64,000 nt of DNA from UBA3946 sp002385755 (GCA_050953085.1 JBMNLX010000007.1:1-64000), one strand, 5' to 3'; counted from the first letter of the stretch, positions 1 through 9,171 are shown. Program-made: numbers and translations. Notes: generated by a model from the sequence alone, not told the origin.

Positions 1-2
1 AT

Positions 3-1424
3 CTCCCCCCGTACCGAATGGCGATCGAAGCCGGGGCGATGAGCGTGATGAGCGCTTTTACGACTTACGACGCGCTTCCGATAACCGCTAGCCCCTATAT
101 TATGAACGATATCCTGCGGCGGGAATTGGGTTTCGACGGCGTCGTCGTGTCCGACTGGGACTGTCTGAAACACCTCTTTAATTACAAAGTCGCCGGGGAA
201 GGCTGGGAGGCGGCCGAAACCGGCGTGAGACGCGCGATTGATATCGATATGCACAGCCGCGTTTACGATAAATACCTGCTTGAGGCGATGCGCCGCGACG
301 CGGGGCTGGCTCGGCTTGTTGACGAGGCGGTCCTGCGCGTATTGAAACTGAAAGAGAAAATCGGGCTTTTCGCCGGGAAAAGAAACCCGGCGCAAGCGCC
401 GATGGATATCGGGGAACTGGCGGAAGAAATCGCGGCGGAAGCGATAATCCTCCTTAAAAACGATAAGCGGGTTTTACCGCTTGACCGGCGCGCCCGTCTT
501 CTTGTTGTCGGGCCGTTCAATGACGACGGCGACATTCATCTCGGCGCCTGGTCGGCGCTGGGAAGACCGGAACGGACGGTTACGACAAAAGCGGGAATCA
601 AAGCGTTATTCCCGGAAAGCGAGTTTTTCGACGTTCCGAAAAACGCGGCGGAGACCGATTTTAAAGCCCTGAAAATGAAAGCGGCGGAAGCGGACGTCCT
701 CCTTTTGTGTCTCGGCGAGCCGCGACGCCTTTCCGGCGAGAACAATAACCGCGCGAGTCTTGACCTGCCCGGCGGGCAGGATGCGCTCGCCGATTTTCTC
801 GCCCGGGAAAATATCCCGTTTATCGCCTACGTTACGGCGGGAAGGCCGCTCGCGATTACGAATCTCTACGGCAAGGCGAGCGCGCTGCTTTGGAGTTTCC
901 ACCTCGGTCATAAAGCCGGCGTTGCTCTCGCTAAGGTTCTCGCCGGCGTCGCGAACCCGAGCGCGAAGACAACCGTTACTTTCCCCCGCTCGCTTGGCCA
1001 GGTTCCGATTTATTATAACCGCCTCCCGTGCGGGCGCCCCGATATCGCGCGTTATATGGACGAGGAGTTGGAGCCGCTTTTCCCGTTCGGTTACGGGCTT
1101 TCTTACAGCGAGTTCCGTTATCGCCGGCCGAAGGCGAGTTATGAGGCGGCCCGGCAAACGATCACTGTCTCGGGGCGGATTGAAAATACCTCGGCGCTCG
1201 CGGGCAAGGAAGTTATCCAGGTGTATCTTACGCCTTTGAAAACAAGCGTCTTGCTTCCGGAAAAATCCCTGATCGGTTTTGAAAAAATCTTGGTTCCCCC
1301 GAAAGCGACGGTAAATTATAAAATCAATTGCCCGATCGAGCGCGGGTTATATCACGACGAGATCGCGCTTCTTGTCGGGACTTCCTCGCGAACGGGCGAG
1401 ATATTGCGCGTAAAACTGGAGTAA
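3..1424 (+). CDS. Glycoside hydrolase family 3 beta-glucosidase-like protein, 5' end outside window
   Basis: Partial gene: the reading frame is already open at base 3 and the sequence LPPYRMAIEAGA is internal to GH3 enzymes, so the first ATG (18) is not the start. GH3 enzymes remove terminal beta-linked sugars by a retaining mechanism. The VVSDWD motif contains the expected nucleophile Asp (codon 153-155). After the end of the barrel domain follow the alpha/beta sandwich domain (about residues 125-330 of the fragment) and a C-terminal fibronectin-III-like domain announced by FPFGYGLSYSEF. No signal can be judged because the N terminus is missing. Family assignment is firm; substrate is not determinable. 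A GC-rich hairpin follows the stop. Confidence 0.93.
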   Translation, partial: LPPYRMAIEAGAMSVMSAFTTYDALPITASPYIMNDILRRELGFDGVVVSDWDCLKHLFNYKVAGEGWEAAETGVRRAIDIDMHSRVYDKYLLEAMRRDAGLARLVDEAVLRVLKLKEKIGLFAGKRNPAQAPMDIGELAEEIAAEAIILLKNDKRVLPLDRRARLLVVGPFNDDGDIHLGAWSALGRPERTVTTKAGIKALFPESEFFDVPKNAAETDFKALKMKAAEADVLLLCLGEPRRLSGENNNRASLDLPGGQDALADFLARENIPFIAYVTAGRPLAITNLYGKASALLWSFHLGHKAGVALAKVLAGVANPSAKTTVTFPRSLGQVPIYYNRLPCGRPDIARYMDEELEPLFPFGYGLSYSEFRYRRPKASYEAARQTITVSGRIENTSALAGKEVIQVYLTPLKTSVLLPEKSLIGFEKILVPPKATVNYKINCPIERGLYHDEIALLVGTSSRTGEILRVKLE

Positions 1425-1436
1425 AAAGATAAGAAT

Positions 1437-1473
1437 TGGCGTCAGCCGCGGGAGCGCGGCGGCGCCGTTTTGC
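1437..1473 (+). terminator. Probable rho-independent terminator after the GH3 gene
   Basis: GCCGCG (1445-1450) and CGCGGC (1455-1460) form a stem with loop GGAG, extended by outer GGCG/CGCC pairing, followed by the T-rich GTTTTGCTTTT. Confidence 0.6.
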
Positions 1474-1534
1474 TTTTATGGAAGGATAGTGATTAATCAT
1501 GATACTTTTGCCGGTTAAGTTTGACCAATGGGTC

Positions 1535-1563
1535 TTAACAGGAAAGCGGGGATGTGGTATAAT
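1535..1563 (+). promoter_or_regulatory. Promoter of the DUF1295 gene
   Basis: TTAACA (1535-1540), 17-base spacer and TATAAT (1558-1563) with an extended TGG just upstream. It lies 28 bases before the start codon of the next gene. Confidence 0.7.
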
Positions 1564-1590
1564 AACTGCTAAGAAGAAAAAAGGAGAAGA

Positions 1591-2455
1591 ATGATGAAAA
1601 AGAGGTTTTACGCTTTTGTCGCGATATTTTTTGTTTACGTCGCGGCCGCGGCGCTTGGGGTTTTTGTGTTTAAGATCGTCCCGGGCGCGACGCTTTTGCG
1701 TTTGTTGGCCGCCGACCTCGCGGCTACCGTTTTTGTCTGGCTCTGGGGCGTGATATTAAGGAACTCCTCGGTTTACGACCCGTATTGGAGCGTCGCCCCG
1801 CCCGTTATCGTTATCGGCCTGATGTATTATTACCGAGCTTGGGGGTTGGGCAATATCCTGCTTTTGGCCGTAATCGTCTTATGGTCGGTTCGCCTGACCG
1901 GCAATTGGGCTTATACGTTTCGGGGAATGAAGCATCAGGATTGGCGTTACGATAAATTTAAAAACGAGAACCGCCGCTTTTGGTTTTTCATAAATTTATT
2001 CGGGATTAACGTCATGCCGACGATCGTCGTCTACCTGGCGCTCATCCCGGCGGCTTTATTCGTGGCCGCGTCTCCGGATTTTAATGTTTTCCGGGCCTTA
2101 GTTCTTATCATCCCGCTCGCGGCGACCGCGATTGAGTTTGTAAGCGATCTCCAACTGCACCGTTTCCGGAAAACCGCCGCCCCCGGCGCGGTGATGGACC
2201 GCGGGTCTATGGCGCTACAGCCGACATCCCAATTATCTCGGCGAGATAATAATGTGGTGGGGTGTTTACTTTTACGCGCTCGCCGGCGGCGTCGGGCCTT
2301 GGTATTTGTTCGCGTGCCCCGTCGCAAACACGCTATTGTTCTTGTTTATTAGCATCCCGCTGATGGAAAGGCGGCTGCTCGCGACGAGACCGGCGTATCG
2401 CGCTTATCGCGAGCGAACGAGCGCGCTTTTGTTTTGGCCGCCGCGAAAATTATAG
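1591..2455 (+). pseudogene. DUF1295 / steroid 5-alpha-reductase-like membrane protein, frameshifted
   Basis: Multi-spanning membrane protein of the DUF1295 group (related to steroid 5-alpha reductases and isoprenylcysteine methyltransferases). The frame from 1591 runs well through the membrane segments and FRGMKHQDWRYDKF, then derails after MDRG at about 2206. One base further the family motif resumes exactly as LWRYSRHPNYLGE followed by IIMWWGVYFYALAG and continues to the stop at 2455. Removing one T at 2206 restores a single protein of about 287 residues. The remaining residues are well conserved, so this is either a very recent mutation or a consensus error. Substrate unknown. Confidence 0.85.
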
Positions 2456-2506
2456 TTAAAAATGGTTTTTCAAGGTATCAAGATAAGAGGAACGGGGAAA
2501 AATAAG

Positions 2507-2535
2507 TTGAAAAAATGGTTATTTTTTAGTATAAT
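2507..2535 (+). promoter_or_regulatory. Promoter of pfp
   Basis: TTGAAA (2507-2512), 17-base spacer, TATAAT (2530-2535), 33 bases before the pfp ATG. Confidence 0.8.
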
Positions 2536-2567
2536 ATGTAATAATAATTTTAAAAGGAGGCACCATT

Positions 2568-3818
2568 ATGAGCGTATTAAAAGGAGCATGTTTATTCGGC
2601 CAGTCGGGCGGGCCGACATCGGTGATTAACGCCAGCGCCGCCGGCGTGTTTTTGGAAGCGTTAAAACACGATGAAATTACCGATATTTTCGGGGCCGCCC
2701 ACGGCATCAAAGGGATATTGGACGAGAAATTTTACGATATGAGGAAGGAAGACCCCCGCGAGCTGGAACTGCTTAAAAGCACGCCCTCGTCGGCCTTGGG
2801 CAGCGTCCGTTACAAACTGAAGGCCGCGGAAGAAGACGAGACCGATTATATAAGAATTTACGAAGTTTTCAAAAAATACAATATCCGTTATTTCTTTTAT
2901 AACGGCGGTAACGATTCGATGGACACTTGCAATAAAATAAGCAAGTACCTGCAAAGCAAAAATTACGAGTGCCGGATTATCGGCGTTCCCAAAACGATCG
3001 ATAACGACTTGGTCGGCACCGATCATTGCCCGGGTTTCGGCAGCGCCGCCAAATACGTGGCGACGACGATGATGGAGCTTTATCTCGACACTCACGTGTA
3101 TAACACGCCCTTGGTAACGATCGTCGAGGTCATGGGCCGGAACGCCGGATGGCTCACGGGCGCCGCGTGCCTGGCCGATTACAAGGGCTACGGTCCGGAT
3201 TTGATCTATCTCCCGGAACGCGTCTTTTCCGTCGAGGGTTTTCTTGACGATCTAAAACGCGTCGCTTCCCGGAAAAAAGGCAAGGTTTTAGCCGTTATTT
3301 CCGAAGGCGTTAAGGATGATAAAGGCAGGTATATCTCCGAATATCAATCCGAGCTTGACCGCGATTCTTTCGGTCACGTTCAACTTGGAGGAGCCGCGGC
3401 CGTTCTCGGCGGCATCGTGAGCGACCGCTTAAACGTCAAGGTCCGACCGATCGAATTCAGTTTAATGCAAAGATGCGCCGCCCATATCGCTTCCGCGACC
3501 GACCGCGAGGAGGCTTTCATGGCGGGCGCGATGGCGGTCCGCTACGCCATTCAGGGGAATACCGATAAAATGGTCGCTTTCGCGCGCGACGAGAAAAGCG
3601 CGTCCTATCGGATCGACTATGTCCTCGTCGATTTATCGGTCACGGCCAACGCCGAGAAGAAAGTGCCGCTTTCCTGGATTAATCCCGACAACAGCGGGCT
3701 TACGTCCGATTTTGTTGACTACGCTTTGCCTTTGATCCAGGGCGAAGGCGAATACCCGACCGAGGACGGCATGCCCCGGTTCGCAAGATTGAAAAAAGTC
3801 CCGGCGGGAAGACGTTAA
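2568..3818 (+). CDS. pfp: Pyrophosphate-dependent 6-phosphofructokinase
   Basis: Catalyses reversible phosphorylation of fructose 6-phosphate with pyrophosphate in glycolysis/gluconeogenesis. The 416-residue length fits PPi-type enzymes. Visible motifs are GGNDSMDT (residues 113-120; in place of the GGDGT of ATP enzymes), PKTIDND (141-147; Lys of the PPi-dependent class, Asp catalytic) and MGRNAGW (189-195; substrate binding). The start follows AAAGGAGG by seven bases. It has its own promoter and stands alone. Use of PPi instead of ATP saves energy and is common in anaerobes. PPi preference is inferred from residues, not measured. Confidence 0.95.
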   Translation: MSVLKGACLFGQSGGPTSVINASAAGVFLEALKHDEITDIFGAAHGIKGILDEKFYDMRKEDPRELELLKSTPSSALGSVRYKLKAAEEDETDYIRIYEVFKKYNIRYFFYNGGNDSMDTCNKISKYLQSKNYECRIIGVPKTIDNDLVGTDHCPGFGSAAKYVATTMMELYLDTHVYNTPLVTIVEVMGRNAGWLTGAACLADYKGYGPDLIYLPERVFSVEGFLDDLKRVASRKKGKVLAVISEGVKDDKGRYISEYQSELDRDSFGHVQLGGAAAVLGGIVSDRLNVKVRPIEFSLMQRCAAHIASATDREEAFMAGAMAVRYAIQGNTDKMVAFARDEKSASYRIDYVLVDLSVTANAEKKVPLSWINPDNSGLTSDFVDYALPLIQGEGEYPTEDGMPRFARLKKVPAGRR

Positions 3819-3824
3819 GAAATC

Positions 3825-3853
3825 TTTACGGATTTGATTTGTTATGATATAAT
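3825..3853 (+). promoter_or_regulatory. Promoter of cls leader
   Basis: TTTACG (3825-3830), 17-base spacer, TATAAT (3848-3853) with extended TGA. Predicted transcription start near 3860 gives an approximately 85-base leader before cls. Confidence 0.7.
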
Positions 3854-3870
3854 ACATTTAAGAACGTCGC

Positions 3871-3935
3871 TTTCAGTTCGGGAACGCAAATCAAATTACG
3901 GCAAAAATATGAACTGAAAAGTTCATATTTTTTTT
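3871..3935 (+). promoter_or_regulatory. Transcription attenuator in the cls leader
   Basis: A perfect 13-bp stem (3903-3915 with 3920-3932) closed by a GAAA tetraloop runs into eight T residues (3928-3935), i.e. an intrinsic terminator that ends right at the GGAGG of cls. TTTCAGTTC (3871-3879) is the exact complement of GAACTGAAA (3911-3919), which overlaps the 5' arm and loop of the terminator, so the two structures exclude each other. This is the architecture of a regulated attenuator. It matches no leader class I know, and the sensing ligand or protein is unknown. Confidence 0.7.
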
Positions 3936-3944
3936 GGAGGGTTT

Positions 3945-5471
3945 ATGGTCAAGATTTTGAAGAAAATTTTCAAAGTATTAGTCAGCCGCTCGTTTATCTT
4001 TAGTTTTTTGATATTGTTACAGCTGTCTTTCGTCATTTTTATTACCTGGCGGCTTACCTACGGGCGGGTGTACGTTCATTATTTCTTTACCGGCCTAAGC
4101 ATCGTCGTCGCGGTAATGATTTTGAACCGGACCTTAAACCCCGCCTATAAAATATCTTGGCTCCTCCTCGTTTTAATCATTCCGTTCGTCGGCGTCGTTC
4201 TATACATTTTGTTCGGGCGGCTCCGTTTGTCTCCGAAAACGCGGCGTTTTCTGAACGAACTTTACAGCGTCAAGGCCGGGGAACTGCAGCGAGCGGATCT
4301 GGACATGCCGATCGACGACGCCGATTTCCGAAAAATGACCGATTACGTTCAAAATTTGACGGGGATGCCCGTGTGCGAGAACACCCTCTCGCGCTTTCTT
4401 GAAAGCGGCGAGGCATTTCACGCCGCCCTGCTGGAGGAGCTCGGTCGGGCGAAGAAGTTTATCTTCATGGAGTATTTTATTATTTCCGAGGGCGAGATGT
4501 GGAATAGCGTCTTTGAGATTCTCGCGCGGAAAGTAAAAGAAGGCGTCGACGTCCGGATAATTTACGATGACTTTGGCAGCCTGAAAGGCTTGCGTTATAA
4601 CTTTAAAAAACGCGTTCTCCGCGAGGGAATTAAAATTATTAACTACAACCCCTTCCGGCCGCGCCTTTCGATGGCGATTAATTACCGCGATCACCGGAAG
4701 ATAACGGTTATCGACGGCAACGTCGGCTTTATCGGCGGGATCAATATCGCCGACGAATATATCAACAAAAAAGTTCTTTACGGCTATTGGAAAGACGCGG
4801 CGATGCTCCTTAAGGGCGACGCCGTTTGGAACCTGACGTTTTTGTTTTTGCAGATGTGGCAGTTTTGCACGCGGGAAAATATCGACTACGGCGAGTACAA
4901 GCCGAGCGTCGCCTATAGCGCGAGCGGTTACGTCCTGCCCTTTGGCGACGGACCGCTCGACAATAACCAGGCGATCGCCGATATCTACCTGCAAATGATA
5001 AACCGCGCGAAAGAGCGCCTTTATATCACGACGCCCTATTTGATCCTTGACAACGAGACGATAACGGCGCTTAAGATCGCGGCGAAAAGCGGCGTCGACG
5101 TTTATATCTTGATGCCGCATATCCCGGACAAGAAGATAATCTTCGCCGTCAGCCAGTCTTACTTTCCCGAGCTCATCGAGGCGGGAGTGAAAATCTACCG
5201 TTATCTTCCCGGTTTTGTCCATTCCAAAGTCGTGATCGCCGACGACCGAATCGCCCTTTTCGGGTCGGCCAATCTTGATTTTCGGAGTCTCTATCTTCAT
5301 TACGAGGCTTCCTGTCTCCTCTACGGGACAAGCTCGGTCACGGAAATGGCGGAGGATTTCCGGAAATGCCTCGAGGAATCCCGGCTCGTGACCCGCGAGG
5401 AAGCCGTGAAAAAACCTTGGATCGCGCGGATATTCGTCGCTGTCTTAAAAGCTTTTGCCCCGATGTTTTGA
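3945..5471 (+). CDS. cls: Cardiolipin synthase
   Basis: Membrane enzyme of the phospholipase D superfamily that joins two phosphatidylglycerols into cardiolipin. The 508 residues carry N-terminal membrane segments (about 15-37, 47-62 and 72-91) and two HKD motifs: H250/K252/D257 in HRKITVID and H426/K428/D433 in HSKVVIADD, each followed by GG or GS(A)N. Length and layout match bacterial ClsA-type enzymes. The ATG follows GGAGG, which directly abuts a terminator-like hairpin in the leader. The downstream YihY gene starts 46 bases later and may be cotranscribed. Assignment is secure. Confidence 0.95.
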   Translation: MVKILKKIFKVLVSRSFIFSFLILLQLSFVIFITWRLTYGRVYVHYFFTGLSIVVAVMILNRTLNPAYKISWLLLVLIIPFVGVVLYILFGRLRLSPKTRRFLNELYSVKAGELQRADLDMPIDDADFRKMTDYVQNLTGMPVCENTLSRFLESGEAFHAALLEELGRAKKFIFMEYFIISEGEMWNSVFEILARKVKEGVDVRIIYDDFGSLKGLRYNFKKRVLREGIKIINYNPFRPRLSMAINYRDHRKITVIDGNVGFIGGINIADEYINKKVLYGYWKDAAMLLKGDAVWNLTFLFLQMWQFCTRENIDYGEYKPSVAYSASGYVLPFGDGPLDNNQAIADIYLQMINRAKERLYITTPYLILDNETITALKIAAKSGVDVYILMPHIPDKKIIFAVSQSYFPELIEAGVKIYRYLPGFVHSKVVIADDRIALFGSANLDFRSLYLHYEASCLLYGTSSVTEMAEDFRKCLEESRLVTREEAVKKPWIARIFVAVLKAFAPMF

Positions 5472-5517
5472 TGTATATAATCGAGCGCGGGGCAAAAAAT
5501 ATTTCCGGTGAACAAAA

Positions 5518-6345
5518 ATGAAATTATTACGGCGCGCCCGCAAAGCGCTCGCGTTCTTAAAAGATTATAACCGGAAATATAACGTCGCCCGAAACAGCGC
5601 GAGCCTTTCTTTTTATATGCTGATCTCGGTCGTCTCTCTATTGATAATCGTCTTCCAAATCGTCGCTTATTCCTCCGACGTCTTGGAAACGGTCCTTCTG
5701 CCGCGGATTATCGGCATTCTCTCGGAAAACTTCTCCGCCGCCCTACGCGACGCCCTGCCGACGTTCTCCTTAAGTTCCTTTTCCGCGATCATCTTCCTGA
5801 ATCTTCTCTGGGCGGCGTCGAAAACGATCAACGTTTATAACCGAATCGCCGATTTTATCTATTACGAGATCAAGCCGCGGCACGGCTTTTTAAACCGGGT
5901 CAGCGCGTTTTTGATGTTTTCGATGCTGATCCTTGTTTTTATTTTCGAGTTGTTTATTATTTTCGCGGGAAATTATTTAATCAAAAAGATTGCCGTCGGC
6001 GGGAATTATGCGCTGATAAAATTCGCGCAGTTTTTGCTTGAGTTGTTCGTGATTTTTCTCACCGTCCTGATTCTCTATATTTACGCTCCGCCGAAGAAAA
6101 TGACGGTCCGCGACGCTTATAAGGGCGCCGTTTTCGCGACGCTTTTTATTTATTTGTTATTGGCGCTGTTTGTGATCGTCGTCAACGCCTTCAACCGTTT
6201 CGGGATCGGCTACTCGATTATTACCGTGCTTTCGCTATCGCTTCTCGTTCTTTACTACGGCAATTACATCGTTATCACCGGCCTCGTTATTAATTATTTT
6301 GGCAGTTTTTTTCAGTTGAAAAACGCGCTTTTATGCAAACAATAA
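5518..6345 (+). CDS. YihY/UPF0761 (BrkB-like) integral membrane protein
   Basis: A 275-residue hydrophobic protein with about six membrane segments. The N-terminal KALAFLKDYNRKYNVARNSASLSFYMLIS resembles the conserved entry of the YihY/BrkB family, and LWAASKTINVYNRIADFIY and the C-terminal hydrophobic pair also fit. Despite the old ribonuclease BN/virulence-factor label, the molecular role is not established. It follows cls by 46 bases with no terminator between, so an envelope-related context is likely. The ribosome site is weak (CCGGTGAACAAA before ATG). Confidence 0.8.
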   Translation: MKLLRRARKALAFLKDYNRKYNVARNSASLSFYMLISVVSLLIIVFQIVAYSSDVLETVLLPRIIGILSENFSAALRDALPTFSLSSFSAIIFLNLLWAASKTINVYNRIADFIYYEIKPRHGFLNRVSAFLMFSMLILVFIFELFIIFAGNYLIKKIAVGGNYALIKFAQFLLELFVIFLTVLILYIYAPPKKMTVRDAYKGAVFATLFIYLLLALFVIVVNAFNRFGIGYSIITVLSLSLLVLYYGNYIVITGLVINYFGSFFQLKNALLCKQ

Positions 6346-6372
6346 ATACGAATACATAAAAGGAGGTTTTTT

Positions 6373-7200
6373 TTGAAGAAAATTTTAATTCTGCTTTGTG
6401 TATTCGTTCAGGTTCTCATCGGCCTCCCGGCGGCTTCCGCGGCGAGTTACGGCTGGGGTTTTAAAAGAAACGACGAACACAGACACCCCGACATCGGCTT
6501 TTATGCCCGGGAAATCGCGGGGACCTCGACATATTATGTCGGCTCCCCCGAAGAGAAACGCGTTTATTTGACTTTTGATGCCGGCTATGACAACGGCGTT
6601 CTTGCGGGGATATTGGACGTTTTGCGGGAAAAGAAAGCGAAAGCCGCTTTCTTTGTGACCGGGGATTTTATTAAGAGAGAAAGCGAATTGTTGAAAAGAA
6701 TTGTTGGCGAAGGCCATTTGGTCGGAAACCATACTTGGTCGCATCGCGACATCACGACGTTAAGCGACGAGGAACTGGCCTCGGAATTGGGAAAAGTCGC
6801 GGACGCCTACCGCGACTTGACCGGACTGGAAATGCCAAAACTATTTCGTCCCCCGGCCGGAAAATTTAACCGCGAGGCGCTTCTTAAAACGCAAAAACTC
6901 GGATACAATACCGTGTTTTGGTCGATCGCGTACCGAGATTGGGACAGGACGCGCGGGAAGGATTACGCCTACCGGCACGTGATGGATAATCTTCACAACG
7001 GCGCGATAATCCTGCTTCATTCCGTGTCGCGCGACAACCTTGAGGCGCTGCCCGCGATTATCGACGAACTGCGCCGCCGGGAATACGAGATTTCAAACCT
7101 AGACACCTTGATAAGGCTATCGCCGCCGGCGATAGTCTTTTCTTATAAAATCAAATTATTACGCCTTCAAGAAAAAATTGAAATACGCCCGCAAATATGA
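6373..7200 (+). CDS. pdaA: PdaA-like polysaccharide deacetylase (muramic delta-lactam synthesis)
   Basis: Carbohydrate esterase family 4 protein of 275 residues that resembles PdaA, which deacetylates N-acetylmuramic acid on the way to the muramic delta-lactam of spore cortex. It starts at TTG, 6 bases after AGGAGG. Visible are an N-terminal signal peptide (to about residue 24), YGWGFKRNDEHRHPD, the metal-site motif TFDAGYDNG (67-75), NHTWSHRD (119-126), RPPAGKFN (159-166) and the late LLHS. The promoter of the next gene lies inside its last codons. Presence fits the ger operon downstream. It could also be a general peptidoglycan deacetylase. Confidence 0.87.
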   Translation: MKKILILLCVFVQVLIGLPAASAASYGWGFKRNDEHRHPDIGFYAREIAGTSTYYVGSPEEKRVYLTFDAGYDNGVLAGILDVLREKKAKAAFFVTGDFIKRESELLKRIVGEGHLVGNHTWSHRDITTLSDEELASELGKVADAYRDLTGLEMPKLFRPPAGKFNREALLKTQKLGYNTVFWSIAYRDWDRTRGKDYAYRHVMDNLHNGAIILLHSVSRDNLEALPAIIDELRRREYEISNLDTLIRLSPPAIVFSYKIKLLRLQEKIEIRPQI

Positions 7201-7206
7201 TATAAT
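7178..7206 (+). promoter_or_regulatory. Promoter embedded in the 3' end of pdaA
   Basis: TTGAAA (7178-7183), 17-base spacer, TATAAT (7201-7206) with extended TGA; near consensus. It overlaps the last seven codons and stop of pdaA and directs transcription to the glycosidase-like gene at 7253. Confidence 0.85.
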
Positions 7207-7252
7207 AAATGCGAAAAAACAGGCGTTAATCTGCCAAAAAAGAGAGGGAAAA

Positions 7253-9103
7253 ATGAGGAAAGTAAGAAGATTATTTCTAACGGTTTTGATCGCGCTCGTC
7301 GCCCTGGTCCTGCTTCCGAAAAGGAGCGTTCTGGCCCAGTCCGGAGGCTTAACCGAAACCGGCGGCGCGGGTTATATCGTTAACGAACGCAAAGAAACCA
7401 ACCTGCTTGACTACGGTATCAAACAATATACCGATATCGGCGAAACTTTGCGCGGCGGGAATTATTATTCCCAACAAGTAAACGTATTGGAGATCCCGTC
7501 GTCGTCGGGAGTGAAAATCGTCAGTTACGCGAACTTGGACGGCCACCAGTGGACAAGAGCCACGGTCCGGAATTTCGCCCGCAAATACGAACAGGAGAAC
7601 CCGGGCTGGCGGGTCATCGCCGCGATCAACGGCGACTTTTTCGACATCAACGGCTACGGCAATCTCCGCTATCAAACCAATAACCCCTTGGTTAACGACG
7701 GGGAGTATTACAAAACGCGAACCGCCAATTTCGCCATCGGTTTCGCGAACGACGGCTCGCAAAACCCGATAATCGCCGGTAAACCGACTAAGACCGACTA
7801 TATGAGACTCGCGGTTTACGACGAGAAGGACGCCATCGTCGCGGAATTTAATATCGAGAAGCTTAACGCCTTGCCCGAGGCCGGCCAGACCGCCGTCTAT
7901 TTCGGCGTGTACAACACGGAAAAAAAATATGTTCCGGTCGCCGTTCCCCAGGAAGGCTATCAGGCGGCGTTTTACGTCGAGGACGCCGAGCTTGCGCTCC
8001 CGAATAACGTCGATGATTTTTACGGCCGCGGCGTGATTACGAAGACCGCGGTCGAGACGGTCGAGCGCGGCCAGTTCGCGATCTTGACCAATAATGATGA
8101 AGTTGCCTCGGCGCTCGCCGTGGGAAAGAAGATCCGCGCCCAGTACGAGTTCACCGGCGCTTTCGCCCGGGCGGCCGCGGTTACCGGTCATAACAGCCAT
8201 TTCCTAAAAAACGGCGAATATTTGAGTTCGTCCCTGGACGGTCCGCACCCGCGCACGCTTGTCGGCGTCCGGGAAAACGGCACGATCGTGATGACCGTTG
8301 TCGACGGCCGTCAGCAGGATAAGGGAATGCACGGCGTGCACGTTAACGAGATGGCTGCGATTATGAAGCATTACAACTGCGTCGACGCCTATAATCTTGA
8401 CGGCGGCGGTTCCTCGACGATGATCATCCGCGACGGCGATGACTTCAGGGTAATGAACTCGCCTTCCGACGGATTTGAGCGTTCCGATTCCAATTGTCTT
8501 TTAATCGTAACGCGCGACCCCGATATCGAATACGAGATAACGGAGGTAACGGAAAACTCGCTGACCGTGAACGCCGAAATTATAAATTCCTACACGCACC
8601 GGATCGAGGAACTCCTGGTCCGCGTCGGCAGCGTCACGAGGCCGGTCGTTAACGGCTCGGTAACGATCGAGGGCTTGCTCTCGGGAACACAATATCGCGT
8701 GGAATTTCTCTACAGCGCCGGGGGCGCCAATTATAAGATTCCAAACCTCGAAGAAAACGTCGCGACGCTGAAACGGGCCCCGACCTTTTTCGGACTGGAG
8801 TTTTCGGAAAGCGCGACGGAATACACGTTTACCGTCTCGTTCTATGATCCGGAAAAGACGAGCGACCTGGCGACGGCCGCGTTGTTGGTGAACGGCGTCG
8901 AGTACAGGCTCGCGGGCGGCGCGTTGACGCTTAATCGCGCCGATATCGGGAAGATTACCGAAGTCAGGCTCCGTTATTCGGTCGATCGCGGCGGCGATCA
9001 TATCGAAGAGATTGAGCTTTTGAACCCGCAGTTTATGTCGGCCACCATTCTAAATGAAATCTTGAAACAATTGAACGAAAGCATCCTGGATATATACGGG
9101 TAA
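7253..9103 (+). CDS. Secreted phosphodiester glycosidase (NAGPA-domain) family protein
   Basis: Predicted 616-residue exported protein. I place the start at ATG 7253, behind AGAGAGGG, because it begins a proper signal peptide (RKVRRLFLTVLIALVALVLL, cleavage after about VLA); the longer frame from 7178 runs through the promoter. The NAGPA domain (about residues 100-425) is recognised by INGDFFDI, LVGVRENGTIVMTVVDGR and the family signature NLDGGGSSTM (DGGGSS 383-388). The C-terminal 200 residues look like fibronectin/Ig-type beta domains. Family members cleave phosphodiester-linked sugars (human uncovering enzyme) or act on exopolysaccharide; target here unknown. A strong terminator follows. 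Confidence 0.88.
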   Translation: MRKVRRLFLTVLIALVALVLLPKRSVLAQSGGLTETGGAGYIVNERKETNLLDYGIKQYTDIGETLRGGNYYSQQVNVLEIPSSSGVKIVSYANLDGHQWTRATVRNFARKYEQENPGWRVIAAINGDFFDINGYGNLRYQTNNPLVNDGEYYKTRTANFAIGFANDGSQNPIIAGKPTKTDYMRLAVYDEKDAIVAEFNIEKLNALPEAGQTAVYFGVYNTEKKYVPVAVPQEGYQAAFYVEDAELALPNNVDDFYGRGVITKTAVETVERGQFAILTNNDEVASALAVGKKIRAQYEFTGAFARAAAVTGHNSHFLKNGEYLSSSLDGPHPRTLVGVRENGTIVMTVVDGRQQDKGMHGVHVNEMAAIMKHYNCVDAYNLDGGGSSTMIIRDGDDFRVMNSPSDGFERSDSNCLLIVTRDPDIEYEITEVTENSLTVNAEIINSYTHRIEELLVRVGSVTRPVVNGSVTIEGLLSGTQYRVEFLYSAGGANYKIPNLEENVATLKRAPTFFGLEFSESATEYTFTVSFYDPEKTSDLATAALLVNGVEYRLAGGALTLNRADIGKITEVRLRYSVDRGGDHIEEIELLNPQFMSATILNEILKQLNESILDIYG

Positions 9104-9110
9104 AATAATA

Positions 9111-9147
9111 AACCGCTCGCGGCGAGGCCGCGCGAGCGGTTTTTTTA
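9111..9147 (+). terminator. Rho-independent terminator
   Basis: Perfect 11-bp stem AACCGCTCGCG (9111-9121) / CGCGAGCGGTT (9131-9141) followed by seven T residues. Confidence 0.93.
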
Positions 9148-9171
9148 CGCTTTCTTTTTTAAGCATATTGT

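Noticed and set aside
2252..2455. Separate 67-codon gene after the DUF1295 start
   Set aside because: Its sequence is the exact C-terminal continuation of the DUF1295 protein after a one-base shift.
4200..5300. 366-codon open frame on the minus strand opposite cls
   Set aside because: It is the antisense of a conserved enzyme, has no ribosome site and resembles no family; GC-rich codon structure creates such shadows.
7198..7200. Genetic code 4 (TGA as Trp), because of Mollicute-like features
   Set aside because: TGA terminates pdaA, cls and yggT at sensible places, and ger/lysine riboswitch genes argue for a walled Bacillota.
7349..8200. 283-codon minus-strand frame opposite the phosphodiester glycosidase gene
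   Set aside because: Antisense shadow; the plus strand has signal peptide and family motifs.
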